Positions 23,701 to 34,019 are shown, counted from the stretch's first letter. The stretch: DNA of 64,000 bases from Gambelia wislizenii (GCA_030847615.1 JAUMIR010000005.1:107351116-107415115); one strand, 5' to 3'. Translations and numbers: made by a program. The notes: generated from the letters alone by a model not told the origin.

Positions 23701-24547
23701 CAATGATCTATTAATTATTAGAGGCAATCATCAGCAAATGAAATCTCAAGAAGAACTAAGGAAAGATAATATAGACTGCCATTGGTATCTGTATATGCAG
23801 ATGAAGGAAAGATACAAGATAGACACTAAACTGACTGGTATCACAGCTGAAACAACAGAATGGGACAAAATTACCGGAAAGGGCAACAAACATATGATAT
23901 CGAGAATTTATAATCTCCTTTTAAAATGGGACAAAGAAGATGAACAAATTAAAGATAATATGATCGTCTGGGCAAAAAACTTTGGACACACAATAGAATT
24001 AGAAAAATGGGAAAATATGTGGATTAAACAGATAAACTATACATTAAGTCAAAATATAAGAGAGAATGTATACAAGATGTACTTCCGTTGGTATCTATCA
24101 CCACATAAACTGTCGTTAATGTATAAAGGGACATCAGATTTGTGTTGGAAATGTAATGAAGAGAAAGGAACTTTCTACCATACATGGTGTAGCTGTAAAA
24201 AAGCTATCAGCTATTGGAAACAAATTCACCAAACAATTGAAAGCATTCTAGAAATTAAAATCCAAATGAAGCCAGAGGTATTTCTATTAGGCATGGTAGA
24301 AAGAAACATTGAAAAAGACTATGGGAAAATAATTTTTTATATGATAACCACAGCGCGCATCACCTTTGCTAAATTATGGAAAAATAAAGACATCCCTACA
24401 GTAGACCAATGGCTGGAGAAATTTCAAAAAACATTACATATGGATAAATTAACAATGCTATTGAGAGGAAAAGATATGAGAAAATACACAGAAGACTGGC
24501 AAAAAATAACTGATTATTTGATGACAAGATGGGGAAAAGGAAAATGA
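20792..24547 (+). CDS. L1 ORF2p endonuclease-reverse transcriptase (1251 aa)
   Basis: ORF2p nicks target DNA and reverse-transcribes the element RNA at the nick. An APE-type endonuclease occupies roughly residues 5-235: LTWNIRGLN, the QETH metal site, GDWNGV, SRIDFF and SDHNAV. Reverse transcriptase spans about 450-760: GKAPGPDGFTAKFYK, NYRPISLLN, LIFLDIEKAFDNVDW, QGCPLSPLLF and the catalytic YADD near residue 697-700. A Cys/His cluster lies near 1118-1137 (CWKCNEEKGTFYHTWCSC), as in other L1 C-termini. All catalytic motifs are intact and there is no stop. The frame starts 28 bases after ORF1 in the same transcript, so translation would need reinitiation or similar. Confidence 0.96.
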   Translation: MIYMMNYKILTWNIRGLNSPEKRKTIYHVLAKEKYDIICLQETHIKVKDVELLKNKKLGKEYVSASKNKKKGVVIYVNNRIQSHELYKDPEGQFAIIEANIQQKRTLILGLYAPQNNKNIFYQKLMEKLLEFDQDRLILLGDWNGVISPTLDRKSQTKTKKKQGKLPKTFDTMMVNLSLMDSWRFKYKNAREYTYYSECHQSFSRIDFFLTSRNIVNTIHKIEILPKIWSDHNAVLLELKTERKIDRSWRLNENLLQNEEIVQKAKQEAKWFFETNLEKDTDITIIWDTFKAVMRGFFIQQNNILKKKKLERTEKIKDNLKEKELSLQNDPTNKKVLKEIKILQEQLNSEATEEIQRKIQFLKQRNFEHSNKSGKWLAYQLWKQIERNIINKIKMGSKIYTDQQKIKQIFQDYYATLYRRREIMFNNSQKFLNGNLIQKCTNQQREILNQPITTMEITEAIKKLKEGKAPGPDGFTAKFYKVMEDEIWLPYKNTLEAITRGKYPKTWEEAFITIIHKENRDPQDPKNYRPISLLNVDYKIFALILADRLKKVLREWIGEDQRGFLPDRYIKDNVRHVLDLIEYHENCKDKKLALIFLDIEKAFDNVDWNTMFETLHWINLGPKFTNWIKRIYYSQSAKLIINGEKTESIQIQKGTRQGCPLSPLLFIIIMEMLSKRINAEEEIEGVRIKKHKFKLKMYADDLVISLGDPQQEITPLMSILNEFEIFSGLQTNKDKTVLLFKNLTKEEKNDIVEKSGFKEVQMTKYLGINITNNNAELFHNNYQKIWIQIKKDLENWRHLKLSFLGKINVIKMNILPRMMFLFQTIPIIQSPKIFRGWQADLAKFIWSGKKPRVKMKILQDSRQRGGLNLPNLKLYHDTCCLVWIQEWITLRNEKLLAIEGIGNWYGWHAYLFYNKELMNKDFLKHVIRNPLIQTWKRYKTRLFSQIPIWTSPHEALCSKEGIPTKKWIRYNDLLIIRGNHQQMKSQEELRKDNIDCHWYLYMQMKERYKIDTKLTGITAETTEWDKITGKGNKHMISRIYNLLLKWDKEDEQIKDNMIVWAKNFGHTIELEKWENMWIKQINYTLSQNIRENVYKMYFRWYLSPHKLSLMYKGTSDLCWKCNEEKGTFYHTWCSCKKAISYWKQIHQTIESILEIKIQMKPEVFLLGMVERNIEKDYGKIIFYMITTARITFAKLWKNKDIPTVDQWLEKFQKTLHMDKLTMLLRGKDMRKYTEDWQKITDYLMTRWGKGK

Positions 24548-25070
24548 ATATAAATATGGGAAACCCTAAAAGGGAGAAAAATAAACAAATAAACAAACAA
24601 ATATCAAAATAATGACTTCAGAGACAAACAAAAAGAAGAGATCTTCAATTAAAATAAGTTTAACAATGGAAAGCAAGTAATTTTGAAAGTCTCAAAAAAG
24701 ATGTAATTTATGGGTGAAACAATAGAAACCACAAATAAATAAAAAGTATTTTTTTCCGCGAGACAGAAATTCACTTTTGAGATCAGTAACATTAGGCGAT
24801 CCACAGGAAGGAAGTAACTAGATAAAACTTATAAGCTCAGCACAAATAAGACAGGAACAAAGATAATATTGCAAACTGCTTAGGATACAAGTATGATTTA
24901 TTAATTATAAAAGATATATGTTGTAAAAGAAAAAAGAGGGCTTTGACTCACATTGTAAAATGCTATATTGATATTGTAAAGTGTGCTGAGAAATGTGACT
25001 GCACTGTTCAAATCCTGTAAATATGTATGTTTTATATGTATGAAAATTAAAAAAATAATTTAAAAAAAAA
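24548..25070 (+). other. L1 3' UTR and A-rich tail
   Basis: An AT-rich, non-coding 523 bp follows the ORF2 stop. It ends in an interrupted A tract (about 25051-25070) that abuts the right copy of the 18-bp duplication. The interrupted tail suggests either some decay or a tail that was not pure A when inserted. No strong GT-rich element downstream of a poly(A) signal is evident. Confidence 0.8.
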
Positions 25071-25088
25071 GGAATTGATGGGTTTATG
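25071..25088. repeat. Right target-site duplication of the full-length L1
   Basis: Identical 18-mer to 17737-17754, directly after the L1 A tail. Confidence 0.95.
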
Positions 25089-25304
25089 ACAACCTTGTAT
25101 TGTAGGACAGGGAGGAGCAATGAGGGATATTTCCTGGGGACAAGGGTTGTTTTGGTCACTTGTCTGTGATGTGTGACTCATTGCCAAGGATGCCCAAGAG
25201 GAGATTAGCACATACTACCTTAATGGCTCTGTTTACTAGTGGCATTGCTTAATCCCATCTTGTGTGTGTCTGCTAGTATTTTTCCATGACACCTTCCTGA
25301 ATTC
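25089..25304 (+). repeat. Copy 1 of a 240-bp repeat, split by the L1
   Basis: With 17724-17754 it forms one copy of a repeat; ACAACCTTGTATTGTAGGAC through CTGCTAGTATTTTTCCATGAC matches 28223-28436 at about 95% by eye. Confidence 0.75.
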
Positions 25305-25435
25305 TTTCTGATGCTTTGCCTGCATCTGTGGCTGGAATCCTCAGAAAGAAACTATTCCAGAACATGGCCTCACAGCCTGGAAAAAACCCAAGGAAAATCT
25401 ATGGATGTTGGCCGTGAAAGCCTTCAACTTCACAA
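25305..25435 (+). repeat. Single copy of the inverted-dimer sequence
   Basis: GCCTGCATCTGTGGCTGGAATCC and AGAAAGAAACTATTCCAGAAC match the 55.7-kb arms, ending GTGAAAGCCTTCAACTTC. One short inversion at the left (GATGC/GCATC) hints it too began as an inverted structure. Confidence 0.6.
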
Positions 25436-25684
25436 AAAGGGACTACTTTACACAGCATGGGAGATAATGAGTATCACATTTGCAAATTGCACAGTTCATA
25501 AAGACATACTATTAAGTATTACGTTGTTGAAATTATTTATTAATTTAAATAATTTTACGTAGGCTTTTGCTCTAGCACATTTACTAATGAAGCCTTCTCC
25601 CACTGTGAACTGTCATCCCCATCCTATCATACTCAATGTTTGCTACATGTTGTGGCCCACCTGTGCTATACTTAAAGTCAGGGA

Positions 25685-25765
25685 TTGGCAGCTGTGGCCC
25701 TCCAGCTGTTTTGAGCCTACAGTTCACCCAAGTCCTAGTCAGCATAGGCAACATGACAAATTGTT
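25685..25765. mobile_element. Partial MITE of the same short family
   Basis: GGCAGCTGTGGCCCTCCAGC and CCTAGTCAGCATAGGCAAC; partial, one arm. Confidence 0.45.
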
Positions 25766-26062
25766 GGAGCTGTAGCACAAAAGCTTCTGGGTAGCCACAA
25801 TGGCCTACTCCTATTCAAATGGAATTCAGCTTCTGCCCTCTCTAGAAATCTCTTCAGGGAAATGTCTCTCATATAAAAAACATATTATACAAAGATACAG
25901 AGAATCTGAGAAACTAATCACACCTGAGTTACATATTTAAACACAATTTGGATTCACAGGCATATTTGAGGGTGGAAACTGGGTACTATGCACTCAACAT
26001 ATCCTGTACTCCTGTTTTACAAATCTAACATTACTTGTCTTGACTTGAAATGTATTACCAAC

Positions 26063-26309
26063 CTTTTCCATCAAGCTTATTCAGTAGCTGGCTGGTACTT
26101 AGAAGAATCTTAGTTGTGCACTCCAGTTTCCAGCTGAGGGCTTTGAGGAGATCCAAAAGATGAGGGGTCAGTTTGGGAATATACTCCACTATCTTCTCAT
26201 TGGCTTGACAGTCACTTTTGAGAAAAGACTTTTCAGATGTTAGGTTGAGTTGATGGATCTGTTCCAGTATTACTTCCAGATGATCAACAACGCTTTCCAT
26301 GGCTTCCAT
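26063..26309 (-). CDS. DTHD1: Host gene exon 1 (first coding exon seen), DTHD1-like
   Basis: This is an 82-residue coding block starting MEAMESVVDHLEVILEQIH, leucine-rich and probably helical. An in-frame TAG lies six bases before the ATG, and the ATG has G at -3 and G at +4, so it is a credible start. A possible acceptor (pyrimidine run ending in TTTAG) lies just upstream, so a non-coding 5' exon may exist further right. The exon ends GGAAAAG with a GT donor (GTTGGT) at 26062-26061, in phase 1. Exon 2 starts with exactly the two bases needed to finish the codon. I see no named domain here. Assignment to the gene rests on phase and orientation; the gene name is tentative. Confidence 0.55.
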
Positions 26310-27463
26310 TTCAAACTAAAGAACTAATGGTGGAAGAGATTAAATTTTTGTTTATACAAAGAATAATATTAAAAGGCTTCTGAATCTCTCAGGCTACTGA
26401 TTGCTAAGCTTGGGAAATAATGTGCACTAGTCCTATTAAAAAAAAAAAAAGCACTTAGTGATGAAACACTGAGTTAATGTTGACGGTAAAAAAAAAAGTT
26501 ACTAGGTGACCAGCAGGTGTGGCTGTCCCAGAACGAGTAGATGTGAAGTACAAAAGAACTAATACTGTATGAGAACAAAATGTTTTGTGCTATTATGATG
26601 CCTTAGTAGCTGCTGAACAACACTGTTAGTTTTGTTTTAGAACCTTAATTGTATTCTGAAAACCACACAAACCTTTGTCAGTACCACTTCAGTTAAAGCA
26701 TCATGCCCAATGGTTCTAAGGACTTTATCAGACCACCAACCCCAAATGTTTTGTGGTGTTTTTATGTGTGAAATATTTTTCTGTGGGTGAAATATTTTTC
26801 TGTGTTCCTTGGAAAAATTTAAAAATGCAATATGAGCATGCATTCCAGACTGAAAATGCATTTTTAATTTAATTCTTAAAACTTTAGAACCATAGAATGC
26901 ATTATGCATTTTGGTTGGCTTGGCATAAAAGTATCACGTTTGATATATTAAGAGTACAGTTTATTCAGAAAATAAAAGCCTGTTCTTGGGGGAAAAGGTG
27001 GGGCATAAATGGTGGAATGAAAAAAATTACAAATTGAATTTACTTTTTAAAAATGATTTTATTTATTTTTTTGCAAATGGAGCTACAAGGTCTGAACTGT
27101 AAAGAACCCCCGATGCTATAGGGGAACCCCTGTTTTTGCTACTTTATGAGGAGCAAGAATTCCCATCTCTGCTCTACTACCTTATTGTTTCTTGGAAGAG
27201 GGCATGGCTGGTTAGCATAATCTTGGACAACACACTTCTGTTACAGCAGGGATGAGATGGCCAGATGTTCTAAATTACAAAAATCCCATTTTATTGGCCA
27301 CATTCAAGAGTTCTTGCTGGCAAAAAGTTCCTCAGTCCTACATTAGAAAGTGAAGATATATCATCACATTTTGTTATAGGTCTCACTTCTGTAAGAAGGT
27401 CATCATTTTAACATGCAATGGTTGGGGTTGTTTTTGGAACATGTAGTCAGTTAGGCTAACTGG

Positions 27464-27682
27464 GGCCAAATCCACACTACACAAACAATCCAATTTGAAA
27501 CTGGATTATTTGCCATGGCTCCATCCTATTGAATCCTGGGATTTGTAGTTTTACAAGGTCTGTAACCTTCTCTCCAAAGTGTGCTGGTGTCACCAAGCTA
27601 CAAATCCCAGGATTCCATAGCAAGGAGGTGTGGCAAATAATCCACTTTCAAACTGGATTATTTGTATAATCTGGATTTGGCC
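27464..27682. mobile_element. Palindromic MITE, family A (variant ends)
   Basis: GGCCAAATCCACACTACACA at the left and ATAATCTGGATTTGGCC at the right form the termini. The arms are near-complements meeting near 27570 (AATCCTGGGATTTGTAGTT versus CTACAAATCCCAGGATTCC). The whole element can fold into a single hairpin. Confidence 0.75.
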
Positions 27683-28202
27683 TAAGTGTAATTTGAATAG
27701 GAGAGGGGCTCTGTGGGGAGCCACCAGTGATCTCAGAACTATATTAATATTTTGGGGAATTATGATTAGTTCAAATGGAATGCTGCAAGAGGTGAGTAAC
27801 TTTGGGAACTTTTAACCTATGCATACTACAGAGGACTCCAGGTTAAAGTAAAAATAAATGGCTTATATTGGAAAATATAAAGCACTCATATATGCAACAC
27901 ATGCTCACAAGAACCATGCAAGGCTAACGAAGAGCTTTAAGGCAGAAAGGTTGGATAGAGGAATAGATTTGGGAGATGGGACTATAGTTACCAGTCTTGA
28001 AGAGAAAAGAAGAATTCAAACAGAGATGCACCGACAGAGAGAATTGCAGCCTAGTTCACAGTGGCACACCATGCTATTGTTTGGAGGTAATATTTATATT
28101 GTATTTCATGTCCTGAAGGGGGTGTTTGGGCTTAAGACAAAGCAAAGATGGGTTTCCTGCTGTTTAAACAAAGGAAACCAAAACTCTGCTGATTGCTGTT
28201 TA

Positions 28203-28690
28203 TGGCTAAGAGATAGGAATTGATTGGTTTATGACAACCTTGTATTGTAGGACAGGGAGGAGCAATGAGGGATATTTCCTGGGGACAAGGGTTGTTTTGG
28301 TCACTTGTTTGTGATGTGTGACTCATTGCCAAGGGTGCCCAAGAGGAGATTAGTACATACTATCTTAATGGCTCTGTTTACTAGGGGCACCGCTTAATCC
28401 CATTGTGTGTGTGTCTGCTAGTATTTTTCCATGACATATTCCTGAGTCCTTGTGACCTCAGTTTGACCTCATCTTTTGGGTCTACCCCGGTCTACTATAC
28501 CTCATGAAGTGTCTTAATATTGCCAATTTATGAGATATTATAGGGAGGGGGTGTAGGACATGGTAACAATAAGGCTAAACTAGGCAATATGCTAAGGATG
28601 TACTTACAACAGATGTCTGTCTGTTATTAAAGTGATTGTCCTCAGCTGTGTATCTTGCACTTAGTGTGATTTATTTTGTGACTGGTCATT
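28203..28690 (+). repeat. Copy 2 of the repeat, with possible LTR-like 3' part
   Basis: TGGCTAAGAGATAGGAATTG begins the shared block. Beyond it the sequence continues to a poly(A)-signal-like ATTAAA at 28627 and ends near TGGTCA at 28688. TG...CA ends plus a signal would fit a solo LTR, but no flanking duplication is seen. Confidence 0.45.
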
Positions 28691-29987
28691 GGAAAGTAAC
28701 ACCCAGGCTTAATTTGCTATTTGATGGGTGAGCTATCCAGTTCTGATGAAATTTCACTGTCAAAGGGAAAACATACTAACCACAGGAAATATGCCTTATG
28801 CCTTTTGCTTAATGTCTAGCTTGACCCTAAGAGTTCTGGATGCAAGACAACAAGAAGCTGCCTTATACAAAGTCAGATCATCTAGCTGCTTAGCCCAATA
28901 TTGCCCAGATGAGCATGGCCATGCTGGTTAGGATTGATGGGAATTGTACTCAGATACCTCTGTATGGCATCTCATTGGGGAAGGCTGGTCTATACTAATT
29001 AGCAGCAGCTTCTTAGAAATTCAGATTGTTCTCATAAATTCTAGTTAAAAAATTGAATCTAGGTCTATGCATATGCAAAGTGTATATTCTTATCCCTGAT
29101 GCATGGCCCTTCCCCAATGTTATAAGCACATTTAAAAAGATACTTTATTTACATCTATGTTGCCAATATATAGAACTGATGTGCAAATGCAGACAACTAT
29201 GAGCTAAGCAGATAAAACTCAGACATTTGGAGTCAAAGCTTCTCCACCCTACAGTTCCTAACATAACAATTGTCCATGTGCTTCATTTCTTCAGTGCCTA
29301 ATATCTGCAAGCTAAAGAAAAGGATTTGCAAAGGATTTGCAAATGCCATTTTAAATCAATTTTTAAACAGGCAATTGTATTTTCTTATATTTTAAAAGAA
29401 AGAGAAATCTTTTTCAATGATGCCAACGCACGAAGCATGAAGGAAAGTATCAGATAATAAAATCTCTGGTGTGTCAGCTGATATTTGCAAACAGAGTGCA
29501 TCCTGGGAACATTGTTAGCTCTTAGAATAATGTTGTCTTGTTCCTCTTGTATTATCAGAATTGCATCAGGTTCATGGAATGCAATTTCCTTTCTGATTTT
29601 TATAAGATTCTTCTTGGCTCAGCCCAGCTGCAGTGAGAGTGAATTTATAGCAAGCTGAAGCTTCCATTCAGTTACAGCAAGGAATGATGTCTTATAGAAT
29701 CTGATAAACTGCACTTTTCTCATTTCTATAAAATGGAAAAGAATACATATAAACTTTTGTGCTAGGTAGTCAAACCATAAAATAACCTTCCTCACACAAC
29801 TTTCCTTACAATCCATTCCATACAAAATACAGAACAGAGAATATGGATAATGGAAGCACAGCAATAATGAAAACTATTTCATGAACTGATGCCAGATTTA
29901 GATGGAGGAAAGAAACCTGTACTTGAGATACACTGGCTGAGGAGGGCATAGAATATGTCAAAGCCTGCTACATTGGTGAGATATACA
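28691..29987. other. Unannotated stretch
   Basis: AT-rich; only the degenerate repeat at 28855-29000 is seen. Confidence 0.4.
28855..29000. repeat. Degenerate interspersed repeat
   Basis: GAAGCTGCCTTATACAAAGT followed by CAGATCATCTAGCTGC then a GGATTGATGGGAATTGTA segment; resembles common reptile repeats. Class unclear. Confidence 0.4.
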
Positions 29988-30254
29988 GTAAGACCCCTGT
30001 ATTCACGGGGGATTTGTTCTGGGTGGGGGCGTGGATACCGAAAACCACGGATAACAGCGAACAGCATTGAAAATAATGGGACTTCTGGTTTAAAATACCA
30101 CAGAGTTTGCCTTGGAGGACCTAGTACACATCTAGAGAGGATGCCTCTCTATGCATTTTCTAGGAAGACTCTATGGTAGGTCAGCTGTTTTGTGTCCCAT
30201 GGCTAACTTAATCAGAGGATAGTGAATCAGCGGATATTGAGGTCCTACTGTACT
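29988..30254. mobile_element. Tigger-like MITE
   Basis: TACAGTAAGACCCCTGTATT at the left and GATATTGAGGTCCTACTGTA at the right are inverted ends bounded by TA. The GGATACCG and CGCGGAT-like motifs of Tigger termini are present. Non-coding. Confidence 0.7.
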
Positions 30255-30306
30255 GCTACCAGGGCTGACTCTATCATTAGGAAGAGGAAAACAGCTACTC
30301 CAAGAG

Positions 30307-30361
30307 CATTTCGTGGTCTCTTCCAACTCTACAATTCTATGATTCTATGATTCTATGAAAT
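30307..30361 (+). mobile_element. 55-bp CR1 tip with 20-bp target duplication
   Basis: Only the CR1 terminus is present: TCTCTTCCAACTCTACAATT followed by three ATTCTATG units. The 20-mer GAAAACAGCTACTCCAAGAG lies on both sides, at 30287-30306 and 30362-30381. Confidence 0.88.
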
Positions 30362-30710
30362 GAAAACAGCTACTCCAAGAGTATGAAATGACAACAAATG
30401 GTTAAGAATTCATTTTATTGAAAACAATGGTTTTACTGGCAGGGATGAGGAAAGAGGCTTTCATTCTGTTATGCCTTATGTGTTAAAATAACCTGGCAGG
30501 CTGTGAATACCACATACCTTGACCTGAGTGTGTAGGGTAATGCCATTTGCTCTTTGGCCTCAAGCTGGAAAATGCCTTTTGTTTTTCCTGATGGCTGCCA
30601 GGAAAGACATGCTAGCTGAATACTTAAGACATACCAGCAGAGCACTCCACAGGTATGCAGCTGCTCCACTGGTACCGCTGTGCTAGGGCAATGAACACAA
30701 TTTTGAGAAC

Positions 30711-30945
30711 TAGTGTGGTGTAGTAGTTTGAGTGTTAGATTCCAACCCTGAAGGCCAGGGTTGGAATCCCTGCTTGGCTAGAGAAACCTAGTGGGTGACG
30801 TTGGACAAACCACACTCTCTCATTCTCAGAGGAAGGCAATGACAAATCCCCTCTGAATGGGTTTGCCAAGAAACCCCCCAAATATATTCACTTTAGGATC
30901 ACTATAAGTAATATATGACTAGAAGGCACACAATAATAACAACAA
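30711..30945 (+). mobile_element. tRNA-derived SINE
   Basis: An A-box-like AGTGTGGTGTAGTAGTTTGAG and a B-box-like GGTTGGAATCCC (about 30759) are followed by the squamate body (CTCAGAGGAAGGCAATGACA) and the end AAGGCACACAATAATAACAA. Confidence 0.8.
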
Positions 30946-31151
30946 AATGACTCAACAGGGCAGGAAACAACATGTATACCATTTCCTCTACAGCACTCCT
31001 CCAGACCACAACCATGCTCCCATGGACGGCATAACTTTGCACTAACCTTGGACCTGGTGAAAAGATTTCTGTCCCATGGAGTGCAAAGAGAGGGGGAAAA
31101 CAAAACTGCACCCCCACTGATGACTGACCTGCCTTGCCCATAACATCATGA

Positions 31152-31349
31152 GCCCTTTCCACTACACAATTATAGCACTACAATACTGTTTTAATGGCCA
31201 TGGTGCCATTCTATGGATTTCTGGAGTTTGCAGTTCGGTGAGGAAGAACAGTTCTCACTTTGAATTCTAAGTAATTCTCTAAACTGCAAATCCCTGGATT
31301 CCATAGGATGGCACAATAGCAAGTAAAACAGTATCGTAGTGCTACAAAG
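31152..31349. mobile_element. Palindromic MITE, family A
   Basis: Starts GCCCTTTCCACTACACAATT; inverted arms centre near 31255, with GGATTTCTGGAGTTTGCAGTT opposite AACTGCAAATCCCTGGATTCC. Confidence 0.7.
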
Positions 31350-31392
31350 CAATGACGGAGCATAGAATATGGAGGGAAGATGTTTAAAATTT

Positions 31393-31497
31393 GGCCCCTG
31401 GCCCTCCAAATGTTGCTGGAGTGCAACTCCCATCAGTTCTACACAGCTTAGGGATCATAGGAATTTGAAGCCAACAACATCTGGAGGGCTACATTAT
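31393..31497. mobile_element. Short palindromic MITE, 'CCTCCAAATGTTGCTGGA' family
   Basis: GGCCCTCCAAATGTTGCTGG at the left and CAACAACATCTGGAGGGC at the right are inverted arms about 105 bp apart. Confidence 0.7.
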
Positions 31498-31659
31498 TTA
31501 CCATACTTGCAATATGATACAGTATAACTCTTTACCAATCACCATACACTGTCTCTAGTCTGCAAACCCCACACCGGGAAGATAAAGATAACACAAATCA
31601 CAAAGTCTGTGGTATGGTACCATCCTATCTCTACAGGCTCGTGTTGGGGACACTTAGGT

Positions 31660-32140
31660 GTTGTCTAGATGGTGAAAAAAAATCCTCTCAGAATGCGAGG
31701 GGAATACCTTTTGTCCAGATGAGCTCCTGCTGGGATTCACCATATTCAAAAGGAAGGGAGGCCAAAAACTCCAAGTACTTCATCGTAACAGCTTTCACTG
31801 TTTCTTGCAATCTTTTTTTTAAAAAAATATGTGAAAATGTGCATTATAGCCTATTTGAACAACCAATTCGAATTGGGGCATGTCCCAGAAGTCAAAACAT
31901 GATTGGTTGGATGTGAGTGGAAGTGGGCTTGCTGACAATGAAGTGGCTGAAGCTGTAATTGTTGTCTTTCACAGAAGCGATCGTGCACTATTTTCAAGCA
32001 GGAGAGCAAAAATATATGCATAAGATTGAATCTCATTTAACAAGGCAAAGAAGGAGGAGGGAAATGGAGGGAGGTTTTGGGGAATAATAATACAGGTAAT
32101 TCACTTGCAGCTACCATCTTTTCTTACAGGCATGCTCTCT
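31660..32140 (+). mobile_element. MITE family B, copy 1
   Basis: It starts GTTGTCTAGATGGTGAAAAA and contains the family blocks CCTCTCAGAATGCGAGG, AAAAGGAAGGGAGGCCAAAA and ATGATTGGTTGGATGTGAG. The right portion is diverged after TTACAGGCATGCTC. Superfamily unknown; no transposase. Confidence 0.6.
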
Positions 32141-33127
32141 GTGAACTTCAGCTTGGATTGCTTCCCATGCCAGTGATCTCATGAATGTATCATGGGGACA
32201 AATGAACACTGGTGCGATAGTGAGTTAATGTGCTATTTTCCACAATTAATTCTTCCATCTAGCTGAGCCCTTAAAGTTCTCAGTGGGAAAATCTAGAGGA
32301 AACAAAAAGCAGATTTATACACAAACAGAGCACTTTGCCCAAACAGTCTACCACATAGAGCATGTATGTTGCCTTTGGTCCATGCATGTTGTGGCACTGG
32401 AAGGCTGCTGTGGGCACACCTTAATTGCCAAGGTTACATACCCTGCAACATCTCACAGGTACAAACTGGGACTGTGTGGCCAAGCAACAGCAAGCGTGGT
32501 TCCCCCTCCCCACACTTTTGTGATCTAGACATATGTTAGATTTGTCAGCCCCAATTGGGATGGCTGGAAGGCATGGCATAGTGGTGTTATATTTTGGGAC
32601 TAGACATAATGTCGAGTACAGCATCATTTGGTAAACCTTCAATTTTAATACATACAGAGACGGGCCTATGTTTTATGGGTTTTTCTGCTTGGGATTCTCT
32701 CTGTTTCCTACATGTGGCTAGGATTAAATGTAATTTCAGAGTGAAATTAGGGTGGTCGACCTTTGAACTGTCTCCTGGAGCTGTGCCTTTAAGGGCACTC
32801 TGACTGCAGGCATTTGTTGGTGATAAGGGCTTATCTCAACGTCCTTAAGCATTACCTGGCATGTTTTATAGCTCAGATTGCAGGCCAGGCTAGGCATTTT
32901 GGCCCCTGGCAAGGGTCCTTTAATTAAATGTTGTTTGTATATATTTTTGGGGAAATAAGATTAAGCTTCTTAGGAGATACTCACAGAAAAGATAAGGATG
33001 TGCGTGTGTTAAATCAAATAACAAATATTTTTTATGGATTTACTCCTATGTTATAGAGCTGATTCTATGCAAGAATATTTAGAAATCCCAGTGGATCTGA
33101 AAGGGCTTACTCCCCAAGTAACTGTAT

Positions 33128-33188
33128 GACCACCTTGGCTCCTGCATAGGGAGAAAGGTGGGATATAAATGAAATGAATAAGAAATTT
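33128..33188 (+). repeat. SINE/LINE tail fragment
   Basis: GACCACCTTGGCTCCTGCAT then GAGAAAGGTGGGATATAAAT with an A-rich tail. Confidence 0.5.
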
Positions 33189-33400
33189 CACTGGAGCTGT
33201 ACAATATGATGCTGTGTCTCATAAGTCAGACACTACTCCCTGCAGCTTCAGACATACTCTGGAGTAGGGGTTTCTTAATTGAGAGTCAATGGACTCCCTA
33301 AGGAATCTATGAATGAGCATCAGTGAGCCCGTGAACTAAGCACAAAAATGTGCCCCCTCTCCTTACAAAGTTCCCATTTATCTTGTGAAGGAAGTACATA

Positions 33401-34019
33401 GGAGATTTTCACACGGGGCCAAAATGCCCCATTACTGCCCCACCACCTCCTCTCCTGTTCCTGCCACAGAATAATGTAAATCTTTCACACACTTACCTCA
33501 ATTCTGTGGCAGGAATGGTCTCCCCCTCCCCTTGCTGGCTGGCCATAAATGCAGTCATCGTAAGGCTGCTTTTACGACCGGCTGTCTGAAACATTATCAC
33601 ATTATTGCGTGATAATGGCTGGGCAGTAAATTTAAAAAATAAAACTCCCCCAAACATAAAATCAGTTCAACAAGCACGAACACACTTTAAATCACACAAT
33701 CAAAACAGGGAGAGTAAAATAAAGGGTGCCACTTACCTGGATGTCCAGATCGTACCAGGAAGTGTTCAGAACAGACCTCCCATCCGTGGCTGTCATTTTG
33801 GAACAGGAATGGAGCTCCTGTTTGCACACCTGTGATTGCATGATAGCACGGAACGGGAAGTCTATTCAGGATGAAAAGTTGTGATTACATTGTTCTGGAA
33901 CAGTCACGGGAGCAGGATGGATGCAGGACAGAATAGGCTCAACGTCGTTCAAAAGGGAAAACCTTTCCCGCCCCTGTTCTGTTCCTGCCACGGGATATAT
34001 AGCCCGTGTAAAAATCTCC
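33401..34019. mobile_element. TIR element of unknown superfamily (619 bp)
   Basis: Left end GGAGATTTTCACACGGGGCC and right end, inverted, AGCCCGTGTAAAAATCTCC agree over about 17 bases. Interior is GC-rich with inner repeats of CCTGTTCCTGCCAC. No long frame. It abuts the LINE fossil that starts at 34020. No convincing target duplication. Confidence 0.62.

Larger units (their letters stand above)
17755..25070 (+). mobile_element. Full-length L1 retrotransposon with two open ORFs
   Basis: The element spans 7,316 bp. It is flanked by a perfect 18-bp target-site duplication (GGAATTGATGGGTTTATG) at 17737-17754 and 25071-25088. It has a 2.07-kb 5' UTR starting GACTTCCGGTTGG, ORF1 (19822-20763), a 28-base gap, ORF2 (20792-24547), a 0.52-kb 3' UTR and a short A-rich tail. 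Both frames are open and every core motif is present. The intact duplication and open frames point to a recent insertion that may still be competent. It lies antisense inside the large intron of the host gene, within an older repeat whose second copy lies at 28203-28440. Confidence 0.95.

Noticed and set aside
30711..30780. tRNA gene
   Set aside because: A/B-box-like segments belong to a SINE; the rest does not fold as a tRNA and continues into the SINE body.
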